This document shows positions 1-11,927 of a stretch of DNA of 64,000 nucleotides, piece by piece. This stretch comes from Apiosordaria backusii (lineage: Eukaryota > Ascomycota > Sordariomycetes > Sordariales > Lasiosphaeriaceae), in NCBI GenBank assembly GCA_030549205.1, contig JAUKTV010000011.1:1-64000 (forward strand). Direction: 5' to 3'. Made by a program: the position numbers and the translations under genes. Numbering within the stretch: the first letter of the stretch is position 1; each line of letters starts with the position of its first letter. The notes under the pieces were generated by a model that was not told the DNA's origin, made no database searches, and was given only the letters and a program-made list of their open reading frames with translations.

Positions 1-3000
1 ATTAAAATATACTATAGTATATTTGTTTAATATATTGAATAGTATATAGTTAATATAATATTAAAATAAACTAAATACCTTAGTTATACCGAAGTTTACA
101 ATTAAGTATTTATATAATTTAAACCTAGTAATAAACGCTATTTTCTACTTATTACTAAAGGTAATATATAGGCAATTAAATACTAGAGTAATATTAAGCT
201 TAAAAAGTATTTAACTTTATATAAAGTATTTAGTATCTTTTTAATAAAGAGGATCAGATACCGGTTTTTTACTATTATATTATTAAAGCTACGGTAGTTT
301 ATATAAATATAGATTCCTCTATTAGGTTTTTTAATAATTAAAACTAAGGCTATAGTTAAAAAAGTACTTAACTTAATAAATCCTTTAATTAAATAATCGT
401 TAAAATACTTTTAAATTACTTATAATTCTATTAAAGATATAAGGTAAGGGTAGTAATATAGTAGTATTTTACTAAAAAAAAGCTTTATCTTATAGTTAAA
501 TAGGCAATAAAAAGGTAGTATATTAACTTTTTATAAGTAAAAGCTATCGATAAGGCTATAGAATTTAAAAGATAATAGACTTTATATTTTTTAATTATTT
601 ACCGGTAGTTTTCTATTAAAGTACTTCTATATATTAGCTTTAAAAACAGTCTATAATTATAATATTTTAATAACCTAATTATAGAATTAAGAAATTTAAT
701 TATTAAAAAGGTAATTTATTAGCTTTTTTAAAAGGATATTATAAAAAGTAAAGGATAAAAGGTTATTAATAAAGTAGTTTACTGATATTTTATATATATT
801 AAATGGTATATTAATAAGGATAAGAAACTAATTAAAAGAAATTATTGTAACTTTTATATTAAACTAGTAGGCTATAAAAAAGAAGTTTACTACTTTTAAT
901 AAAGCTATATTAATTATAGTAGTAATTTAAAAGATAAGGAGTTAAAGGTATATAGTAATAATAGTATATTATTACTTTAAGTATAAGTTAGCTTTAACTA
1001 TAAAGCCTTTAATCTTAATAATTCCTTTAATTTAATCGATCTTAAGATTATAAACTTAAAGCTATAGAAAGCCTAAAATTACATTAAGGTTAGTAAGGTC
1101 CTATAAATAAAGTACAATATATTTAGAAAATAAATCGAAAAAGTAAGTTAAAATAGTAAAGTATATAATTATCTTTACCTTTAAACCGTTTATTAACTTA
1201 AGCTAGTAAAAGGTATTAAAAGGTTCTATTATAAAACTATACTATTATATAAATAAACTATTAATAAATCTATAAAAAGAATATTTAAAGTCTATTATAC
1301 TTTAAATTAAAAAAGGTTTTATATTACTAACTTATAAAGTTAAAACTAAAGAAAAGGATAAAACTAAGCTAATAGATAAAATCTATAGGTCCTTTATTAT
1401 TTTTATAATAAATTTATAAAGCCTTTACTTATATCTTTTAATAAAAGCTAGGCTTTTTTTAATACTAAAATAAAGATAGATTGGTAATAGTTTAAGCAAT
1501 TACCGGTATAGTAACTATCTTTTTTATAATATAAATAAAGGTTTCCTACTTATCTCCTTTCCCTTTTAATAATAATTAAAAGGCTATATAGTTTTAAAAT
1601 ATTCTAATCTATTGATACTTTATTAAGATCTATAGGATTACCTTTTATAGTAAAAGCGTTATAGATTAGGTTAGGCTTAATAACCTAACTATAGAAGGTT
1701 TAATTAAAGATATTATTATTTAATTAATAAAAAAGTGTGACGAACCCCTGATCAGAACCTCTGAAAGGGATACGCAGTTGAAGGTCTCTTCTGATAATAA
1801 CGGTTCGGTGCAGCTAAACAGTGCACAACAAGATGTCTCAATGTAAACACAAGATACCGTGAATACAAGCTGTGATTGCATACTGCGGAACTATCTACAA
1901 GCTATCTAGTTCCTCCGTATATATAGACCCATGGATCACCTGGATCACGTTCCCTATAGGTGATCTGGATCGCCTTTCCTTCCTGTGGCTCACTACGCTC
2001 ACCGTGATCCTGTCGCCCTGCTCACCGGGATCACCGTGAGCCCGTCGCTCCACTCCCGATTGGTCCATAATGATTGGCTAGGAGCGGCCCGCGCTCCGTG
2101 CGTTAGTTCTTCATCAACGATTGTGACAAAAAGGCTTACTTAGCCTATTTAGTCTTCTTAATCTTTAAAGTCCTTAAGATTAAAATATTATATTATTAAA
2201 ATAAAAGTATTTTATAAAGTAGAATTTACCTTTACCTTTAGTATATTTACTTTTTTATAATCGGTAATCTTAGCTATATCGGCTAATTTAATAAATTTTA
2301 AAATAAAGTTTGAAAATAAGGACTTACCTTAATAAAGCTTTTTAAATAAGTAGACTGATTTTAAATAAACGTCTATAGTTATATAAATAGGGTTAAGTAT
2401 TTTAAATAAATTAATATAATTTTATAAACACTATAGTTAATATCTAATATTAAAAAGGTTATTTACTACTATATTTACTAAGCCTTTAATATAGGTATAT
2501 ACGTTATTTAAAAGCTATTATAAAATATAAAGGATTTATTCTATAAATAAAGAATAAGTTTAACAATTTAAAGCTATTTTTATATTAAAAAGGAAGTATT
2601 AATTAATATATTCTTTTTATTAAACTTAAATTAATAGTTAGGCATTGCTTATAAAAACCGAAAGCTTAGTACTTTAAAGTTAGGCTATCTATATAATATT
2701 AAAGAAATAATAATAGTCTATTAATATAAATTTAAAGCTTATTAAAGAAGGAATTAGGTAATTTAACGTAAGTATAGAAGAGCTTAAGTAATTTAAAGTA
2801 AAGACTTAAAGTATTAATATTAAAAGTAAAGTAATTTAAGGCCTTTCTACTTTTATAATAGTCTAATTAAAGTATAGCCTCTTTACCTTTACAGTTATTT
2901 AATTTAAAGAGGTTTTAAATTAATATACAGTATTAATTATATCATTATATTAATTAAAAAGGTAGTTATATTCTTCTATTAGCCTATTATATTTTCTATT

Positions 3001-3430
3001 TCTTTTAAAGATAGTAGTTTCGAAGTAAGTAAGTAAAATAGTAAACTATTAAAATAGTATCTTTTTATTTTAAAAAAGGTCAGCTACCTTTTATTAATTA
3101 AAGGGTAGGTTTTAAAGTAGTATAAAGGCTAAAGTATTAAGTAACTATTAAATATATAAAAAAGTATTAAAAAGCTACTTTAAAGTATAGGTTTTAAAAG
3201 ATAAAGAAAGTATTGTAATCTTTAGTATTAAAGTAGTTAAGCTTGGTCGGGTTTAGGTTTTAAAAAAGTATTAAGGTATAGGTTTTTTAGTACTATTTTT
3301 GGTTTTTATTTAAACAGAAGAAAGGTTAGCTATTCAATTCTAACTACTACCTTTAAATATATTTAAATGCAATAAACTATTATAGTGCTAATCTTAAGTT
3401 TAAGGTAATAAACTTATTATTGTATAAGAA
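1..3430. repeat. AT-rich, RIP-like degraded repeat block
   Basis: About 3.4 kb of strongly AT-rich DNA dominated by TA-containing words (TTAA, TATA, AATA), with TAA/TTA stops in every frame and no ORF of 60 codons. CpA and CpG are rare compared with the rest of the window. This is what RIP does to transposon copies in ascomycetes: C-to-T on both strands, mainly at CpA. The decay is too deep for me to name the original element. The only undamaged portion is the LTR at 1736-2128. AT content falls off between about 3250 and 3430, which marks the edge against normal gene DNA. Confidence 0.85.
1736..2128 (+). mobile_element. Solo LTR of an LTR retrotransposon, with 5-bp target duplication
   Basis: A 393-bp segment of ordinary base composition sits inside the AT-rich block. 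It begins TGTGACGAACC and ends ATTGTGACA, so it has the canonical TG...CA ends, and both ends carry TGTGAC. It is flanked on both sides by the direct repeat AAAAG (1731-1735 and 2129-2133), as expected of a target-site duplication. A TATATATAG box at 1918-1926 could be the U3 promoter, and a GATCACC/GGTGATC-rich stretch follows (about 1930-2045). No internal gag/pol region or second LTR is present, so it reads as a solo LTR left by LTR-LTR recombination. Strand is inferred from the TATA box. Unlike its surroundings it shows no RIP damage, so it probably inserted later. Confidence 0.85.
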
Positions 3431-4042
3431 AAAGAAGATTAAAGCTGTAAGCTTTAGTCGTCTCGTCTACCTATTACTAGGGGCACATGACCTTTAAGGT
3501 TACAACCCACTTTTACATCTTGGTACTATAACAGGACTTATGTGACAAAATGTACTGGCTGATATTTGCGCTTAGCCCACCCTAGACTTGATGTGGGCTC
3601 GGTACTTCATACTTGTCACAAATTAATTGCGATTGTTGGCGATGGTAATCACCATTGGAAATGTGCCTCCCCGGATACAAACGACGAGGTGTCACTCTCC
3701 ATATCAAATTTGTCAGCAACAAACACAGATTCGCGAATGACCTCTCAAACGCCGCCCAGAGACGCAACCCAACAATGCATTGAGGCCTACAGCACCATCA
3801 AGTTGATAGTGAGAGCGTACTTTATTGGGCGATCTGAATTTGCAAACGCAGGGTGACATGTATTCTGCCGCCAATTACGAGGGCTTTGTTGTAACTGGTC
3901 GCTTGTGTCGAAAGATGCCTGCGGCGAAAATCTACTGCCAGCTACATTAAATGGACGAGGACGTGCTGGACGACACTCGTTTCGTTACCTTCTCACTGAT
4001 ATCCTTCTCTCCTCGTTTCTCGACCGACCCTTCCACCAAGCC
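3431..4042. other. Transition zone, no gene seen
   Basis: Base composition returns to normal here. The open frames lack ATG starts or recognisable motifs. It probably contains the promoter of the zinc-finger gene that starts at 4043. Confidence 0.5.
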
Positions 4043-4522
4043 ATGATGAACTCCAGATCTGAGCAGACATTTCGCCACCTTCACAATGCCATCCTCAGCA
4101 ATCTAAATAACATGCTTCAGCCAAGACCCTACTTCAAGAGGGGTAATAATGAAGTTCTCAACAACTGTAAAGAAAAATATTCCACATTCGTGATGGCCAG
4201 CTTCACATGCGAAAATCAGCAATGCTCGAAGACCGGGTGGAAGAGTGGCAAGGTTGGCATCTTGATCCGCGGGTATCAAAACAACGGGTATCACGCTATT
4301 GTATTCAACCAGCGGTGTGCGACCTGCAAACAGCTCGGCGACTTAAAGCTGGATCAGTCTTCTTACATCGATCGAGTATCGTACCGGCTGAAGAAATGGG
4401 CCGGCATCGACATGGGAAGGCCGGAGTGGAGGGAGAAAAAGGATACTCCGCCTCACAAGTCTCACCTTTGTGAAGGTTGTGGGAGAGGATACTGCGAGCG
4501 TTCTGGTGCTTCGTTGTACTAG
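4043..4522 (+). CDS. 3CxxC-type zinc finger protein (zf-3CxxC family)
   Basis: A single-exon ORF of 159 codons. The frame is open further upstream but only through a GTG; the first ATG is at 4043, in a CCATGATG doublet. After about 50 variable residues comes the zf-3CxxC pattern: an F-x-C-x4-C pair followed by W-K-S-G-K-V-G-I, then an aromatic/Asn/Gly stretch (GYQNNGYHA), then QRCATCKQLG, then Y-I-x-R-V-x-Y-R-L-K-K-W-A-G, and at the C-terminus H-K-S-H-L-C-E-G-C-G-x-G-x-C. These CxxC pairs are the metal ligands of the family. Fungal members of this length are common, nuclear or cytosolic, and mostly uncharacterised. It is the first gene beside the RIP block. The family call is firm from motif order; biological role is unknown. 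Confidence 0.8.
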   Translation: MMNSRSEQTFRHLHNAILSNLNNMLQPRPYFKRGNNEVLNNCKEKYSTFVMASFTCENQQCSKTGWKSGKVGILIRGYQNNGYHAIVFNQRCATCKQLGDLKLDQSSYIDRVSYRLKKWAGIDMGRPEWREKKDTPPHKSHLCEGCGRGYCERSGASLY

Positions 4523-6174
4523 TATTAGATGGTGCAACCAGGTCAGAAGGTTAGCTCTCAGCATGACGAGATTGATTAAAAGTTTCCCAATACCGGTACT
4601 TATACGTTTTGAAATAGGCACTGTCTGCTCGGTGAGAATTCCTGAACAGCAGGGTATTTCTCTGGCATTGGATAGAAGAGCTGGAAGTTGGAAGAGAAGA
4701 AGAGCCATGCTTGGCGGCTTCAAATGAGTGTTGTCATAAAGATCAGGTACCTCTCGACAGCTTCAATGAGAGAGGCCAACTGTACCTAGTGAAAGAGACA
4801 TATATCTGATGAACATTCTGAAATTGGCGCCTGGAAAATCAAAGCTTCTGGAGATGAAGAAGGAAGTCGAAATATGGTTGTCGTGATTGTACATAGGGCT
4901 GAGTGCGCGTCGGTTGCAGCATATCAATCTCCAGTCATTGACACTGGCTGCCCTCTGTCATACGTCTGGCTCAGCCCATAGCGGGGAAAATCAAAACGGA
5001 AGTTGCTTTTTATGATATGTCGTCTTTCACTGCATACTAGTAAATGATGAAGCCCTCATTGCGAAGGACTGTCCCGTAAATTGGCCTCTACCCCGCAAGA
5101 CCGGAGCTTTCACCGTGGATGCTCCAGCAGGAAAAGGATGGGTGAGAGTGAGCGTAGCATTAGTCATGTGGTTTAGGTACCAGATTCTCAAAAGTTTGTT
5201 GTACGTAGATACCAGGTATTGTAGGGAAGGAAGGGCGAACCAACCGCCGACCTTTAAGATTCGGTCCCCGAGTCCCTGAATTCGCCCCTGAATTAGCCCC
5301 TGAAGAAGGTAAACACAGTTACACAGAGATAAGCCACCTCAGGTTCTTTTGTTGATTTCTTTTCCCACAGACAATCGCGCCTACAAGACTGCTTATTTTG
5401 CACCGCTCTTCCTCTTGCCCTTCTCATCCCACTCCCACTCATAGCTCGGATCGTGAACAACATCCCGCCATCCTAACCAAAACAGGCAAATGCTCGGGAT
5501 CCGCTACTGGTCAAGCTAGTAGGGATACAAAAACCCACAAAAATACCGACCCCTGCATGCTCATACAACCATCCCGCACCCAAAAAACTACACATCACAC
5601 ATGGCACAACACATGCCCATGCATTTTGGAGCTGCGATTTCGACGCGAGGAACTCTGCAGTAGCGAGCGTTCGGTTGCCAAGACATCGGCAACCGTTAGT
5701 GTAGGTAGGCTGCCGCATTTCACCAGAGGCAAGAGAAGATAGCCAATCATTACGCTTGCTCGTGTCTGCTTCTGCATCAGTGGCGTGTATCATTGGGCAA
5801 ACTGAACCAGATACTCTGGGTGGGACGAAAGGCATTGACAGAAGTATTGAGAAGAACATTACATAAAGGGGTGACATTGGGGAGTCTGCAGGGCTTGGGT
5901 GGGCCTGTGTTGTTCTTGGTAAAAGATGCCGTTCAGGGATGCGTGGGTGTACCCCGGAGAGATACGAGCACCTCAAATTGTTGAGTTTTCAGGTGTTGTA
6001 TGTGGTGCGAGGCGGTCACCAGCCCACTCAAAAAAAGCCACTTCAGCCCAGTGGAGTCATCAAACTCCGTAGAGACATAAATAGGTACCTAGCTACCTTA
6101 CCCTACTCGTTGTCACCTTCCGAAGCTCCTTCGTCCATCACCTTCCCTCATCATCACCCAGACAGGTATACAAG
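4523..6174. other. Intergenic, no supported gene
   Basis: About 1.6 kb. A minus-strand frame at 5473-5877 starts with a hydrophobic stretch like a signal peptide, but it has no domain or splice support. The last few hundred bases should hold the tyrosinase promoter and leader. Confidence 0.4.
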
Positions 6175-7385
6175 ATGGTTGCCGGTATCAAAAGCCTCGT
6201 CATTTGTGCCACTGCTGCCGTTGCGGCATGCACCCCAACTCCTCCGAGTCCGACGCCTATTGTCCGTAAGGAATGGTAAATCTCACCCCAACCCTTAGTA
6301 CCTTACGACATCCTGACAATTAACACTAAAAAGGCGCACCCTCACCACCTCCCAAAAAGCAGAGTACATCAACGCAGTAAAATGCATCCTCGCCAAACCA
6401 GCCCTCACCCCAGAAGGCTCCCCCCCAACCGGCCACGGAGTAATCTCCAGATATGACAACCTAGTCTACACCCACATCCAGCAAACCTTCTCCGTTCACT
6501 ACGTCGGCCATTTCCTCGCCTGGCACCGCCTTTTCACCGCCACATACGAGAAGATGCTCCGCAACGAATGCGGGTACACCGGGGCCCAGCCATATTGGGA
6601 CTGGACTCTCGACGCGGCCGATATCACCGCTTCTCCTGTCTTTGACCCTGTAACTGGATTCGGCGGGAACGGGCCGTATGTCCCTGATGATCCAACCTCC
6701 TGGTTCCCACCTGTGCCGGGCAGGACGGGCGGCGGCTGTGTGGTAGACGGACCTTTTGCGGGGATCAATGACCTGGTTCACTTGGGCCCACAGAGCTCGG
6801 TGGCGTATAACCCGCAGTGTTTGAAGAGAGATCTGAGCCCGTACTTTGCGGGGAGGTACCTTGGGATGAACCAGACGCAGTTGACACTGAGTCAACCTGA
6901 CTTTGGATGGTTTAACGCCGTTGTTGAGGGAGGGCCTAGTTTTGATGCAAGCGGCTTACATGGTGGGGGTCACTATTCCGTCGGCGGGAGCTTTGGTTAG
7001 TCTTTCATCTCGCTTGCCGCTCTTTTCTTTTCTTTTCTATTTCTTTTTTTGGTTGGTTGGATCGCGAAACTAACATACGTATGTATCAGGCCAAATGGGA
7101 GACCTTTACACCTCACCAGCTGATCCTATCTTCCACCTTCACCACGCAAACTTGGATAGAGTGTGGTGGTCGTGGCAGAGTCTCAACCTTCCCGCGAGAC
7201 TAGCGGACATCAGTGGGCCATCAGTAATGATGGACACCAGCTCGCCCAATGTCACTCTTTCCTGGCCCTTATCCGTTGGAGTCAGTGGTGTAGACACCGC
7301 AGTCGGCGACGTAATGAAGGTTGATGCCTGTGGGTCAGGTGGAAGCCTCTGCTACACCTACGATTCGCTCTACACATTGTTGTAG
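6175..7385 (+). CDS. Secreted tyrosinase-type polyphenol oxidase
   Basis: Three exons: 6175-6275, 6334-6995 and 7090-7385, about 352 residues. The introns start GTAAAT and GTTAGT; the second has a CTAAC branch point and CAG acceptor. Residues 1-18 form a signal peptide. The type-3 dicopper centre is complete: CuA has H81 (THIQQ), H89 (SVHY) and H98 (FLAWHRLF); CuB has the G-L-H-G-G-G-H-Y-S-V-G-G motif and D-P-I-F-H-L-H-H-A-N-L-D-R-V-W-W. RKEWRTL near residue 31 and YWDW near 121 are also family hallmarks. Tyrosinases o-hydroxylate monophenols and/or oxidise diphenols to quinones. The length matches short secreted fungal enzymes without the C-terminal shielding domain. Exact substrate cannot be told from sequence. 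It converges on the Ca2+/H+ antiporter gene. Confidence 0.92.
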
Positions 7386-7567
7386 AAGTATTCGCTTCTT
7401 TTTGAAGTGGTGGAAGAACTTCTGTACTTGGGAACAGGTGTTGATGCATATTGTATATAGGGGTAAGTACAAAAACAAAATATCCTGCGTTGTGCCCCTT
7501 TCCAATGGTGATCCCCTCAAGGCTACATAATGTACCTATATACGCAACAAGGAACCATGGTGCTCCC

Positions 7568-9175
7568 TCAAATATTTTCCAAAAGTTGCTTCAACTGCCG
7601 CAATGCATCTGTCGTAGTCCTATTCAGCATTTCCAAAGTTTCCAAGCCGTTGGACGATGCGACATCCGGGTTGGGATAGTACCAGCAAGCAATCGCGGTG
7701 ATGACATATACAATCTGTTCCAAAAGTCAGACCAGCCATGAGCGCATTGCGATGTTGATTAGTACTCACAACAAGAAGCGCCCCCTCGAGCCAATTCGAC
7801 TCTCCATCTCTCAGGAAGTTGCCGACAACCAAGATTGACAGTACCAGGAGTCCGATCATAAAAATCTCAAAGTTAAGATCCATAGGCTTGCCCAATGCCC
7901 ATCCGACGATGACAACCAACGGGCCATTGAAGAGTGCCGTCTGAATCGAAGGTCCGAGGCAGTGATACAATGCAACATTGATCACTCCGTCTGTGCTACT
8001 TGTCAGCATTGAGCCTGGACAGATTACCATTAGAAGAACTTACCCCAAGCTTCATCAATCGCAGTGAGGTGTTCCGCCGCCTTTTCAACGAGCGGCAACA
8101 AGATCAAACCCAAGAACTGATCCGGTACACCGCTATGAACGACGTGCTCGATCTCGTCCACGAGAAAGATCAGCAATGCTGTCACGCAAACAAGCGAGAT
8201 AACCAGCGCGACCACCGCCTCAGTAGCAGTGAACTTTGGCTTCTCCATGTCAGCCAGTCGATCAGCATCCCTGTGCTCATCCGCCTCGATAACCTCGTCG
8301 AATATGCTGTGCTGGCTGCTAGCGCAGAACCAGATGTACATAAAGAAACTAAAAATGAGCGCAATAGACGTCGCTCTGCTAATCTGCAGCACATCATCCT
8401 CCAGCTTTCCCAGGGTAAACTCATCATGCTGCAAAGGCATGATAATTTTCGCCCCGGCCCCAAGAACCAGCTCAACCACACTCGCCTCCGACTTGAGAGC
8501 CGAATAAAACGCACTGGGAATCAACAAGCCAAACGCAGCCACCAATAACAACCCACTCCCCACCTCCGACACAATAGCATGGAACCTCTGCCTGACGTGT
8601 CGGAACCCGCCAAAGAAAAAGCAAAGTCCCAAACACAACAAGAGATTAGTCAGAATGCTTCCCAAAATGGCTGCTTGAACAACTGGTATCAAGTTTGCCT
8701 CTTCATCATCCTCGTCATGATTGACAATCAACACCACAAACAGAATAATCTCCACAATCGACCCAAAGGTAGTCTCAATCAGTATTCCTGCCACTTTGGG
8801 CATTTTCCTCGCCAATTCCTGCCCGGCAAAACCCAACAGATTGGCAGAGGGAATCATGCCTATGTAGCTCAGAGCAAAGGTCCACAGCGGGTGGGACTCT
8901 GAGAAGAAGATCCGGAATATGAGAGCGAGGGGAACGAAAGGCCAGAGGATGTTGACCAGACTGGAAATATGACAGGAGCTGCGCCAGAGGACGACGAGGA
9001 AGTGGCGGGGGTGGAAGCCGGTGCGACCGGATTCTCCTTCGTGGGGAATGGGGAAGAGGGTCATGTTGTTGTGGCGGTGGTGGTCATGGTGGTGGTTGAT
9101 GTTGGGGATGAGGGGCGCTGTTTCGTCGTGGTTGGCGTCGGCGACGTGGATGCCGTTTGTACGGGGTGCTGCCAT
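7568..9175 (-). CDS. Vacuolar Ca2+/H+ antiporter (CAX/VCX family)
   Basis: Minus-strand exons 9175-8044, 7990-7770 and 7714-7568 join to 499 residues; introns are 53 and 55 nt with GTAAGT and GTGAGT donors. The protein has a His-rich cytosolic N-terminus and about 11 membrane helices in two cation-exchanger repeats. Repeat 1 carries G-F-A-G-Q-E-L-A and the G-S-I-V-E-I signature; repeat 2 carries P-L-V-E-K-A-A-E-H-L-T-A-I, with D-G-V-I-N-V-A across the first splice. These are the family's ion-selectivity motifs. An acidic loop (NHDEDDEEAN) lies between helices, as usual for CAX. CAX proteins move cytosolic Ca2+ (sometimes Mn2+) into the vacuole using the proton gradient. All conserved parts are intact, so it is likely functional. 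Confidence 0.93.
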
Positions 9176-10222
9176 GACAAGGAGATTGAATATACCGCAA
9201 ATATGGATAAAAGATGCTGGACGAGAGATGTTGCGGAAGTTAAGTTCAGCTCAGCTCATCGCGTGGTCGTGTTGGGAGGGGTCATGGCTGATGCCAAGCC
9301 ACCAATAGGTAAGTGGCTGGCAGGCAAAGGCTATCACAGTCACACAAAGTCACGGGATTGATCTTGGCTTGAGACATCACTTCAAGCGTTTGCGTTGTCG
9401 CATCAACTGCGGTCATTTCGAAACATCATTTGGATCAAGCACGAGAGCTTCGGGCCAATTTGGCCATTCTCCGAAGGGGTCATCTCAACTTATCGGAGGC
9501 TGCTGTCGCGGCCCAGCTCATGCTCTCCGAGCTTCCGGGGCTGTCACGGTTCTGCCCCACCGTTCTGAGCACAGTTGTTCATCTCCCCTCGACAACTTCG
9601 ACCAAAGTCTTGCAAATTTCTCAGATTTCGTTCTTTTTTACAAAGTGCTGGGCGCTCATTCCGTGGGAGGTTTTCCAGCCCCAAACCTTACAGTCCCTCC
9701 CATAGAGTTCGAGACCTACCTACGCAAGCACCATGGCGACCCCCGAGGCCCAATCGAGGCCCATGAGCGGTCCGCCCCGAAGTTGATCACGGCCATGGCT
9801 TCACAGGCCAGCTCGGCCGAGCAGTTTACGGATCCTTCTTTCAGATCGACCGGCCACTGCCGTCACTATTTTCAAGTGTTGCCTCTATCAAGTTTGTGAG
9901 ACGCTCCAAGGTCTGTCGGAATTCCCTCGAGATGGTCGAAACAGGGCCTTCCTCAGTAACTCACAAGTGACGGTTAGCTGGGAGGGAGCAGATGTTGGGT
10001 TATTGAGTGGATATAAAGAATCCCAACCATCATTCGCCAACTACTCTTCCTTTCTTCAGCACCCGCTCAACCTTTCTCATACAAGCCACCCTTTTTCATC
10101 GACTTGCAGGCAAGTCATCTTCTTTTGTGTCTTCTTTTCCAGCTTCTGGTAAGCTCCTTTATCATCAATCCCCCCTCTTTCACCCCGACTTCTGGCAAGT
10201 CACCACACAAGTATTCCCCAAG
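9176..10222. other. Intergenic with a leader-like remnant
   Basis: The left part is the antiporter promoter. At 9732 an ATG in good context (CACCATGG) opens a frame beginning MATPEAQSRPMSG that stops after 17 codons; neighbouring frames stay open for a while to about 9956 but need frame changes. It may be a decayed gene start or chance. The right part (about 9960-10222) is pyrimidine-rich, typical of a leader for the gene at 10223. Confidence 0.35.
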
Positions 10223-10424
10223 ATGAAGCACACCACAGCCCTCGTCGCCGCCATCGGCCTAGCCACCACAGTCGCCGGTGCCAACACCGCCACCAACAAC
10301 CGCCACGACACCGTCAACAGGAGATCGGTCCCTGTCATGAAGCGCGATACCGCCCAGCAACAAGACAACAAGCGTGTGGAACCCCGTTCACCACTTCGTT
10401 ATGCCTTCCCCGGCCCCAGAGACG

Positions 10425-10458
<34 letters not shown>

Positions 10459-11632
10459 CGGTGGGAGCGGCAACACCTTAAAAGATCAGGCTACCGACGC
10501 CGCTTGGGACATGGGCACTAGCTATGTCGAGGAGAACACCGGTATCAGACTGCCCGACAGAAACTCAGGTAGCTCTGGTGGCGGTTCCGGATTCCCTTTT
10601 CCTGATAAGAGGAAGCGCAGCGTCATTGAACCCCGAGGAGGATGGTCGAGCGGTGGTGGGAGGAGCAACCGAGGCGGTGGATTGACAGATGTACTTAAAG
10701 ACGCCGCTGTGGACGAGGGTACTCGGCGCTTTGAAGAAGAGACTGGCATCGATGTGCCGGGCAGGAATGGGCAGTCTAGCTCTGGAAGCAGCTCTGGGGG
10801 CGGTTGGAGTAGCTGGCGGCCTTGGAAGAACAGGAAGCGGGAGATCACCGTTGACGAGGTAGTCGAGGAGGTTTTGGATAAGATTAACGAGGAGGATGGG
10901 CCCAAGGCTGATGACGACACTGCTGACGCCTTGAAGGAGATCGTTGAGGATGCTGCCAAGAAGGATGACGATGAGTCCGTCAGCGATGTTGTGGAGGCTT
11001 TGACCGAGGCCAGTGAGGATGGTGATTCCAAGTCGAAGGAGGACTCGACCGATACGATGGAGGAGATCCTCGACGCTGTCTCCTCCGATGATGCGGACAA
11101 GAAGGACGACAAGGACGAGGAAACCCTTGCCGAGAAAATCGAGGACCTCGTCGACGGCGACTCCTCCAACAGCAAGTCATCACACGGTGACACCCTCGAG
11201 GAGAAGCTTGAAGAGCTCGAGAAGAAAACATCCAAGCTCGACAAGGATGATCCCAAGGCTGAGATGATTGACGAGCTCATTGATGAGCTGATCGACGAAG
11301 CCGCCACCCTTGACGAAATTCCCGTGGAATACTTCCAGTATTGGATGGCGGTTCAGAGCTGCCTGGACCCGGTCCACTTGTTGACTACCAAGGGATTGAT
11401 GGCTAGCCATTTGTCTAGACGTGGGACCACCCCAATAATTGTAACTCCTACCAAGACGGTTGAGAGGAGGGAGGAGCAGCCAGCGGTGGTGATGCGCGGG
11501 TTGGCGCAGCCTTTTGGGGCGGAAATGGCGCCAACTTCAAGCGCTGGGGATGGGTTACTTGGACGTGGGACGGTGGGGTACCTGTTGGTTGGGGCGGCGG
11601 TGGCGATGTTGGCTGCGGGTGTTGCCTTTTAG
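10223..11632 (+). CDS. Secreted, acidic, GPI-like protein with dibasic-site repeats; unknown function
   Basis: 469 codons in one exon. The open frame reaches further upstream, but the first sensible ATG is 10223, which gives a clear signal peptide (MKHTTALVAAIGLATTVAGA). Dibasic sites NRR, MKR and NKR follow, then a poly-Asn run. Two related units come next, each holding LKD-x-A-x-D and E-E/N-T-G-I-x-x-P-x-R-N, then a Gly/Ser linker, and each ends in a basic processing site (DKRKR, NRKR). The middle (about residues 210-380) is very rich in Asp/Glu with regular Lys, probably helical. The C-terminus is a hydrophobic tail (YLLVGAAVAMLAAG) of GPI-signal type. The layout recalls fungal Kex2-processed repeat proteins, with cell-wall or extracellular location. 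No known domain is recognised; processing is inference. Confidence 0.75.
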
Positions 11633-11927
11633 GAGTCCCATGATTGCAAGATTGTTTTGACGGGCTGTTCACGGAGGGTTATTGACGTTCGTGACTGGCT
11701 GTCCTGCCGCCTTCGAGAGAAGCTTCTTGGCCAGATACCGGAGCCAGGAGTCTGGAGATTGTCAGTGTGCTCTTTTGTTTTTTGTATTTTGCAAGATGTT
11801 TGAGTTATCCATAGACGAATGCACAACCTGCCGTTCCTTCAGCTATATACAACCCACTACATTCGGATGGAGCAGCGAGGTATCCAAAAGCTCGTCCGAG
11901 ACATCCATAACAGAACAGGGAGTCCAA

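Noticed and set aside
1..3430. Searched for recognisable reverse transcriptase or transposase remnants
   Set aside because: Stops and mutations in every frame are too dense to support a named element.
5473..5877. Minus-strand ORF beginning with a hydrophobic leader, possible small secreted protein
   Set aside because: No cysteine pattern, domain or splice support, and overlapping frames on both strands are equally open.
9369..9956. Open frames with MATPEAQSRPMSG at 9732, perhaps a gene between the antiporter and the acidic protein
   Set aside because: The ATG frame stops after 17 codons and continuation needs two frame changes without consensus introns.
10522..11307. 261-codon minus-strand ORF, very Ser-rich
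   Set aside because: It is the antisense shadow of the Asp/Glu-rich coding region on the plus strand.
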